Part shown: piece by piece, positions 1-4,461 of the stretch
Numbering within the stretch: the first letter of the stretch is position 1
Layout: each line of letters opens with the position of its first letter
Source: Planctomycetota bacterium
GTDB taxonomy: Bacteria > Planctomycetota > MHYJ01 > JACQXL01
Length of the DNA stretch: 5,396 bases
Direction of reading: 5' to 3'
NCBI GenBank assembly: GCA_030018555.1
Contig: JASEHY010000107.1
Location: forward strand, 1 to 5,396
The notes under the pieces: generated by a model
What the model was told of the DNA's origin: nothing
Databases searched by the model: none
The model's input: only the letters and a program-made list of their open reading frames with translations
Program-made: the position numbers and the translations under genes

Positions 1-83
1 AAGTTCAGCATGACAGTCAGCGACGAGGGACAAATAGGTTTGTCAACAGCCTCAACTTATGTGCTGGGCTGATTTTATAGTAG
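1..83. other. Intergenic edge / leader before typA
   Basis: This stretch has no complete gene. Frame 1 is open from base 1 to a TGA at 70-72, giving 23 residues. Frame 3 is open to a TAG at 78-80. Either could be the tail of an upstream gene, but neither is recognisable. The first 15 bases, AAGTTCAGCATGACA, resemble from memory a short sequence common between genes in some uncultured bacteria, so the region may simply be non-coding. A -10-like TATAGT lies at 76-81, but I see no convincing -35 box at the right distance. No Shine-Dalgarno precedes the ATG at 84. Confidence 0.35.
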
Positions 84-2120
84 ATGAGAAAAACAGAGCA
101 TAATGAAACGTCCTGTGCCGACCCCGAATGCTTTTCCCGAGATCCCGTCGGGACTGGGCGGGACGAAGCCAACAATCTTTCGCTCTACGATATACGTCCC
201 GATGGACATCCGGGTTCACACCTTAATCCCCACGGAAAGACTGCGGGGTGTTCGGCGAAGGAGAATAAGAAGATACGCAATATCGCTATCATTGCCCATG
301 TGGACCACGGCAAGACCACATTGGTGGACCTGATGCTGCGCCAGAGCGGGGTTTTCCGCCAGAATCAGGAGGTCTCCGAACGGGTGATGGATAATCTGGA
401 CCTGGAAAAGGAGCGAGGCATTACCATCGCTGCCAAGAATTGTTCTATCTGGTGGAAAGATGTGCGCATTAATATCATAGATACTCCCGGGCACGCTGAT
501 TTCGGAGGCGAGGTGGAACGTAGTTTGAGCATGGTTCAAGGCGCTATACTCCTGGTGGATGCAGCCGAAGGTCCTCTGCCTCAAACCAGATTCGTATTGA
601 GAAAGGCACTGGAATCAGGGCTCAAGATGATTGTGGTCATCAATAAGATTGACCGTAAGGATGCCAGGCCCAAAGAGGTGCTGGATGAAATCTACAACCT
701 CTTTATTGACCTGGAAGCCACTGAAAAAGGACTGGATTTCCCGGTCTTATATGCAGTGGGTAGAGATGGGATTGCCCAGAAAATATTAGAGGAGCCGGGC
801 AAGGATTTAACTGTTCTCTTTGATACTATTCTCACGACCGTTCCGGCACCGACCTATCATCCGTCCGAGCCGTTCCAGATGTTAGTGGCTGACCTGGATT
901 ATTCCGATTATGTGGGACAGTTGGCTATCGGTCGGGTATTCAACGGTTCAGCACGTTGTAATGACAATCTGGTCTGCATCAAGGAGGACGGCAAAACCAT
1001 ACCCCTGCGCGTGACCAAACTCCAGGTCTATAATGGAATCTCAATAGAACTGGTGGACGAGGTCCAGCCGGGCGATATTATCATCCTGGCTGGCATTGAG
1101 AATGTGGCTATCGGCGACACTATCTGCACCGAGAGCGTGCCCAAATCATTGCCCCGTATCAAGGTGGATGAGCCGACTGTGTCTATGACATTCACAATGA
1201 ACACCTCGCCATTTGCCGGCGAAGAGGGGACTTTCATCCAGTCACGCAAAATTCTGGAGCGCCTACGACGGGAGACCCTGCTTAATGTAGGCATCCAACT
1301 TGAGGAATCGTCTGACCCAGTGGGTGATTCGGATACATATATCGTCAAAGGCAGGGGCGAATTCCAGATGGAGATACTCCTGGAGACCATCCGGCGCGAG
1401 GGTTATGAAGTCAGCGTCGGTCGTCCCCAAGTGATATTCAAGAAAAAGGACGGCCTGACCCTGGAGCCGATAGAGCATCTCTATGTGGATTGCGACGAGG
1501 CGCATATCGGCACCATCACCGAAAAGATATCACAGCGCAAAGGCCAGATGATTAATATGGTCAACCACGGCACCGGACGAGTCCGGCTGGAATTCACCAT
1601 CCCGACCCGGTGTCTTATCGGATACCGCAACGAATTCCTGACCGATACCAGAGGCACCGGCATAATGAGTTCTTATCTCAAGGGTTACGAAGAATACCGG
1701 GGCGAGTTCAAATCACGGCTGACCGGTTCTCTGGTGGCGGACCGCAAAGGCACAGCCGCGCCCTATGCCTTGGAGAACTTGGAGGCGCGAGGGTCTCTCT
1801 TTATCAAGCCAGGCGACCGTGTCTATGAAGGAATGATTGTGGGTGAATACAGCCGCGACGGCGACCTTAATGTCAATGCGGCTAAGGGCAAGAAACTTAC
1901 CAATATGCGCTCTTCCACCTGCGATGATAATATTATCCTGAAACCGGTCCTACCTATGACCCTTGGTAAGGCAATAACATTTATCCGCGATGACGAGATG
2001 GTTGAAGTTACGTCTAAATCCATCCGCCTACGCAAGAAGATTCTCTCATCCAATGCGCGCAAGAGCCAACGTGTCCGCAGCCAAAGCAGCAGCGCATCCC
2101 GTGAGGGAAAAAGGAGTTGA
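84..2120 (+). CDS. typA: Ribosome-associated translational GTPase TypA/BipA, with N-terminal extension
   Basis: TypA/BipA is an EF-G-like GTPase that binds the ribosome; in other bacteria it affects subunit assembly, cold growth and stress responses. All five G motifs are placed: G1 HVDHGKTT at residues 72-79, G2 RGIT at 111-114, G3 DTPGH at 133-137, G4 NKID at 187-190, and a G5 region at 224-227 that reads AVGR. Domain II (about 263-350), EF-G-like domains III and V (about 360-530) and the BipA-specific C-terminal domain (RGTG, GKKLTNMR, VEVT...SIRLRKK) follow in the usual order. The tail is basic and serine-rich. The family usually starts only a few residues before IRNIAIIAHVDHGKTT and is about 605-615 aa long, so the first roughly 62 residues are extra. 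ATG 84 is the only canonical in-frame start and directly follows an in-frame TAG. The G5 serine found in E. coli BipA is valine here. The product is certain; the start is doubtful. Confidence 0.95.
   Translation: MRKTEHNETSCADPECFSRDPVGTGRDEANNLSLYDIRPDGHPGSHLNPHGKTAGCSAKENKKIRNIAIIAHVDHGKTTLVDLMLRQSGVFRQNQEVSERVMDNLDLEKERGITIAAKNCSIWWKDVRINIIDTPGHADFGGEVERSLSMVQGAILLVDAAEGPLPQTRFVLRKALESGLKMIVVINKIDRKDARPKEVLDEIYNLFIDLEATEKGLDFPVLYAVGRDGIAQKILEEPGKDLTVLFDTILTTVPAPTYHPSEPFQMLVADLDYSDYVGQLAIGRVFNGSARCNDNLVCIKEDGKTIPLRVTKLQVYNGISIELVDEVQPGDIIILAGIENVAIGDTICTESVPKSLPRIKVDEPTVSMTFTMNTSPFAGEEGTFIQSRKILERLRRETLLNVGIQLEESSDPVGDSDTYIVKGRGEFQMEILLETIRREGYEVSVGRPQVIFKKKDGLTLEPIEHLYVDCDEAHIGTITEKISQRKGQMINMVNHGTGRVRLEFTIPTRCLIGYRNEFLTDTRGTGIMSSYLKGYEEYRGEFKSRLTGSLVADRKGTAAPYALENLEARGSLFIKPGDRVYEGMIVGEYSRDGDLNVNAAKGKKLTNMRSSTCDDNIILKPVLPMTLGKAITFIRDDEMVEVTSKSIRLRKKILSSNARKSQRVRSQSSSASREGKRS
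258..263 (+). promoter_or_regulatory. Shine-Dalgarno-like AAGGAG at the family-typical typA start
   Basis: AAGGAG lies exactly where a ribosome binding site would be expected if typA began where its relatives begin. Nine bases later comes ATA (273-275), followed in frame by the conserved RNIAIIAHVDHGKTT. There is no ATG, GTG or TTG in this frame between 84 and the GTPase core, so use of this site would need a rare ATA start. The motif could equally be chance, since it encodes Lys-Glu in a Lys-rich stretch. Confidence 0.3.
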
Positions 2121-2136
2121 GGAAGATTAACCCGGC

Positions 2137-2517
2137 TTAAAGGGATTCAGCCATCAGGATAAATGTCTCGCTCGGACCGAGCCGGATTTCATAGTGTGTT
2201 TTTGTCTCTGCAATATCAGTAATAAAGAGTTTCTTGATTATAGGTTTGCCATTGATAAATGTTCCGTTGACGCTTAAATCCTTTAATTCAATAGAATGTG
2301 AATTATAGAAAGAGATTCTCAGATGCTTTCTGGAGACTGCCAGTAAGTCTTTATGCTTGTCTCTCCATGGCGGAGGGGGATATTTCTTAAAGTGGCGATA
2401 AGAAATCTCGCATTCCTTCCCACGACCGATAGTAATCGCTTCACCGTAGTTAATATAAAATGTTTCACCTAATGCAATGCCATTAATACCTTTTAAGATA
2501 AGTCGTTCCACGCTCAT
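2137..2517 (-). CDS. Small FHA (forkhead-associated) domain protein with a proline run
   Basis: FHA domains bind phosphothreonine peptides and act in protein-kinase signalling or complex assembly. This 126-residue protein is essentially one FHA domain with no signal peptide or membrane segment, so it is probably cytoplasmic. Conserved features are the Gly-Arg of TIGRG (Arg32), the Ser-x-x-His of SRKH (Ser62, His65) and the Asn-Gly of VNGTFING (Asn84, Gly85). About 30 residues separate the key Arg and Ser, roughly double the usual spacing, and this insert contains PPPP at residues 47-50. I chose ATG at 2517; an in-frame TTG at 2520 adds one residue and sits at a slightly better distance from GGAAG. 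The gene starts 5 bases after the yebC stop, so the two are almost certainly cotranscribed and translationally coupled. The phosphoprotein partner is unknown, and no kinase gene is visible here. Confidence 0.85.
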   Translation of the reverse strand: MSVERLILKGINGIALGETFYINYGEAITIGRGKECEISYRHFKKYPPPPWRDKHKDLLAVSRKHLRISFYNSHSIELKDLSVNGTFINGKPIIKKLFITDIAETKTHYEIRLGPSETFILMAESL

Positions 2518-2522
2518 CAAGA

Positions 2523-3251
2523 TTATTCTTCCGGTATATCAAAATTAGAATACACATTCTGGACATCATCATTATCTTCCAGAATTTCCATAAGTTTAAT
2601 TATTTTTCCACCTTCCGTTTTATTAAGAGTAATATAAGTCTTTGGTATAAAGGTAATTTCTACGATTTTATAATTAAACCCTTTTTGTTTGAGAGTGTCT
2701 TTTACTTTCTCAGTATCTTTCGGGTCTGTAATAACCTCAAAGACATCGTCTTCTAATCGGACATCTTCAGCACCTGAATCAAGGGCTTCACCTAAAAGTA
2801 AATCTTCATTTACGCTTTCAGCGGGTATATGAATAACCCCTTTTCTCTCAAAAAACCAGTTAACTGAGTTGGCTTCGCCAAGTTTACTGTTATTGAGTTC
2901 AAATATCTTTCTTATTTCTGATGCGGTGCGGTTGCGGTTATCTGTGAGGGTTTCCACCATTACCGCTGCGCCGCCGGGTCCGTAGCCCTCATAAACAACA
3001 GTTTCCATCTTTGCTGTTCCCAGTTCGCCCGCACCCTTTTTTATAGCCCGTTCAATATTATCATTGGGCATATTTACCGACCGTGCCTTTTCTATGGCAT
3101 ACTGGAGTTTGACATTGGTCTTGGGGTCGCTTCCACCGTCCCGTGTGGCAATCATTAAAAGACGCGCCATCTTAGAAAACTCTTTTCCTTTCTTAGCGTC
3201 CGCCGCACCTTTTTTATGTCTGATACTCGACCAGTGTGAATGTCCTGACAT
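2523..3251 (-). CDS. yebC: YebC/TACO1/PmpR family protein, probable translation factor
   Basis: This is a complete 242-residue member of the YebC family, close to the usual 240-250 aa. It opens with the diagnostic MSGHSHWSSIRHKKGAADAK and continues through NMPNDNIERAIKKG (residues 60-73), YEGYGPGG (87-94), DNRNRT (104-109) and FFERKGVI (133-140). The C-terminal half ends in the acidic LMEILEDNDDVQNVYSN. The family was first described as transcriptional regulators. Mitochondrial TACO1 acts in translation, and recent work on bacterial homologues supports relief of ribosome stalling at proline runs. The start is fixed by the family-typical N-terminus. A GAGGGGG at 3268-3262 (minus strand), 10 bases upstream, may be the ribosome binding site. 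The gene leads an operon with the FHA gene and has a long structured leader. I see no ruvABC genes, a common neighbour elsewhere. Confidence 0.95.
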   Translation of the reverse strand: MSGHSHWSSIRHKKGAADAKKGKEFSKMARLLMIATRDGGSDPKTNVKLQYAIEKARSVNMPNDNIERAIKKGAGELGTAKMETVVYEGYGPGGAAVMVETLTDNRNRTASEIRKIFELNNSKLGEANSVNWFFERKGVIHIPAESVNEDLLLGEALDSGAEDVRLEDDVFEVITDPKDTEKVKDTLKQKGFNYKIVEITFIPKTYITLNKTEGGKIIKLMEILEDNDDVQNVYSNFDIPEE

Positions 3252-3261
3252 ATTCTTCTTG

Positions 3262-3268
3262 CCCCCTC
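3262..3268 (-). promoter_or_regulatory. Candidate yebC ribosome binding site GAGGGGG
   Basis: On the minus strand GAGGGGG lies 10 bases before the yebC ATG. A closer AAGAAG at 3260-3255 is a weaker alternative. The site directly abuts the ACAGCCAGT arm at 3277-3269, and its G run is complementary to a C run in the upstream hairpin (minus strand, 3347-3342). Leader folding could therefore affect its access. This is inference from complementarity only. Confidence 0.4.
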
Positions 3269-3282
3269 ACTGGCTGTTAGGC

Positions 3283-3298
3283 TCCCGCTTTAGCGGGA
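3283..3298. repeat. Small palindrome TCCCGC-TTTA-GCGGGA
   Basis: A perfect 6-bp stem (7 bp if the inner T-A pair is counted) with a short loop, lying between the left and middle ACTGGCTGT copies. It is not followed by a T run on either strand, so it is not an intrinsic terminator. From memory, short palindromes of this type recur between genes in some uncultured bacterial genomes. Confidence 0.6.
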
Positions 3299-3313
3299 TA
3301 AACGTCGGTCTTT

Positions 3314-3358
3314 ACAGCCAGTTATCCCCCGATGTTACATCGGGGGGTTACTGGCTGT
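3314..3358. repeat. Long near-perfect hairpin between divergent genes
   Basis: Bases 3326-3334 (CCCCCGATG) pair perfectly with 3338-3346 around a TTA loop. The stem then continues through a G-T and an A-T pair and one T-T mismatch into a second perfect 9-bp block, 3314-3322 with 3350-3358. That is about 20 pairs over 45 bases. It lies inside the predicted yebC transcript leader, upstream of both flanking genes, and has no T run, so it is not a terminator. A role in yebC leader folding or in mRNA stability is possible, as is origin as a dispersed palindromic repeat. Confidence 0.75.
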
Positions 3359-3376
3359 TAGCCCAGCAGGAAATAC

Positions 3377-3405
3377 TTGATTTTCATATCATATTATTTT
3401 ATAAT
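3377..3405 (+). promoter_or_regulatory. Predicted sigma70 promoter for the DUF58-batA operon
   Basis: The -35 box TTGATT (3377-3382) is separated by exactly 17 bases from a perfect -10 box TATAAT (3400-3405). Transcription would start near 3412, about 37 bases before the ATG at 3449. The -10 box overlaps that of the opposing yebC promoter by two bases, so both promoters share the same DNA. Confidence 0.7.
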
Positions 3406-3424
3406 ACTATATAAATAAAGTCAA
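3396..3424 (-). promoter_or_regulatory. Predicted sigma70 promoter for yebC-FHA
   Basis: Read on the minus strand, TTGACT (3424-3419) matches the -35 consensus at five of six bases. It is followed after 17 bases by TAAAAT (3401-3396), also five of six. Transcription would start near 3389, giving yebC a leader of about 138 bases that contains all the palindromes at 3269-3361. Confidence 0.7.
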
Positions 3425-3448
3425 GAAAACTGTAGAGTTCGTAATCAT

Positions 3449-4459
3449 ATGTCAAAATGGGTGAAACTGTTTGGTGGGATGAATAGAGAAAGTCAAGAGG
3501 AACAACAATCTCCTTTCACCTCACATTTTATTCGGAAACTGGAAAGGTTAAGATTTGTAATACGGAAGTTTTTGTTTTCAGGCACGGTAGGCGAGATGGC
3601 GATGAAGCAACAAGGCGGACGGATAGATTTTGCCGGACATCGTAATTACTCCGTCGGCGATGAGCCAAGATATATTGACTGGAACGCCTTTGCACGACTG
3701 GAACGATTGTACACCAAAGAATTTGCACGGGAAGAAAACATACCGCTTTATATTATGCTGGATATTTCCAATTCAATGCTGTTTCCAGCGCTCAGAAATA
3801 AAGCATCCACGACGAAACTTGCTTACACAATGCAACTTGCCCTGGCGATTGGCTATGTGGGTCTGGTCGCGGGTCAGCCCGTCAGATTATTTGCCTTTCC
3901 CAGAATCAGAGATGGTGATGATGGTCTTTTTCTCTCACCTGTCTTTAGTTCTGATAAGCAACTCCTTAAGATGATGGAACATCTTATTAAAGTCAATCGC
4001 ATAGTAATAGGGGGCAGGCAAACAGACAAAACTACCCCATCCTCTCTCTTCAGCGCCCTGACAGAATTTGAACGTAGAAGAGAACGACGAGGACTTCTTA
4101 TTCTCATCTCCGACCTTTTTGAGAATAACCATTCTGATATTCATCAGAGTAGGATAGTGCTGGAACGACTTGTCGCAAGAAGGTTTCTCATAAATATTAT
4201 GCAGGTATCTTCTGAAAATGAGGGCTATCCCTCGGTCATCGGCTTATATAAGTTACGAGATTCTGAAACAGGTGAAGAAAAAGATGTCCGGATAGAGCCA
4301 CAAATAATCTCTACTTATCAGAAAAAACTACTCGCCTTCTCAGAAGAATGGTATAATTTTTCCCGAAAGCACAATGGAAAATACTTTTTTATCAATACCA
4401 GCACTTCCGTAGAAGACACAGTATTGCGTCTATTACGAAAAGGGGGGATGTTAAGATAA
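3449..4459 (+). CDS. DUF58 family protein (Bat/MoxR-type operon component)
   Basis: This 336-residue protein belongs to the DUF58 family, found beside MoxR ATPases and Bat von Willebrand proteins. The signature YSVGDEPRYIDWNAFARLER spans about residues 67-86. It is followed by LYIMLDISNSM (about 100-110), which carries a DxSxS metal-binding (MIDAS-like) motif at about 105-109. A further Rossmann-like strand, LLILISDLFEN, lies near 215-225. There is no signal peptide or hydrophobic transmembrane stretch, so it is probably cytoplasmic and peripheral. The first conserved block begins near residue 28, compatible with the ATG at 3449, although no strong Shine-Dalgarno precedes it. The biochemical role of DUF58 proteins is not settled; a link to MoxR-dependent metal insertion or chaperoning is inferred from genomic context. 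The gene follows its promoter directly, with no moxR between. Six G's at 4442-4447 near the 3' end lie just before the next gene. Confidence 0.9.
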   Translation: MSKWVKLFGGMNRESQEEQQSPFTSHFIRKLERLRFVIRKFLFSGTVGEMAMKQQGGRIDFAGHRNYSVGDEPRYIDWNAFARLERLYTKEFAREENIPLYIMLDISNSMLFPALRNKASTTKLAYTMQLALAIGYVGLVAGQPVRLFAFPRIRDGDDGLFLSPVFSSDKQLLKMMEHLIKVNRIVIGGRQTDKTTPSSLFSALTEFERRRERRGLLILISDLFENNHSDIHQSRIVLERLVARRFLINIMQVSSENEGYPSVIGLYKLRDSETGEEKDVRIEPQIISTYQKKLLAFSEEWYNFSRKHNGKYFFINTSTSVEDTVLRLLRKGGMLR

Positions 4460-4461
4460 CT

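Larger units (their letters stand above)
3269..3361. repeat. Three-copy ACTGGCTGT repeat, direct and inverted, in the yebC leader
   Basis: The 12-base sequence ACTGGCTGTTAG occurs exactly at 3269-3280 and again at 3350-3361. Between them, at 3314-3322, is the inverted 9-base copy ACAGCCAGT. The middle copy can pair with either outer copy, so two long hairpins are possible but not both together. One encloses the small hairpin at 3283-3298, the other the hairpin at 3326-3346. The set could be a leader RNA switch for yebC or a mobile palindromic element flanked by a 12-base duplication. Confidence 0.7.

Noticed and set aside
1028..1390. Minus-strand open frame inside typA
   Set aside because: It lies entirely within a well-supported TypA gene and has a composition typical of an antisense shadow.
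2121..2136. Shared terminator between convergent typA and the FHA gene
   Set aside because: The 16-base gap holds no stable stem and no T run. Any termination there must use another mechanism or lie within the opposing genes.
3283..3358. Intrinsic terminators in the divergent region
   Set aside because: The hairpins lie upstream of both flanking genes, and neither is followed by a T run on either strand.
3064..3414. Plus-strand open frame opposite yebC
   Set aside because: It is antisense to a clear YebC gene, runs through the promoters and palindromes, and its translation resembles no family I know.
4438..4447. Classical X-XXY-YYZ slippery heptamer at the DUF58 end
   Set aside because: The base before the in-frame GGG GGG is A, so the tandem-slip pattern is not met. 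Only single-tRNA slippage or DNA-level length change remains possible.
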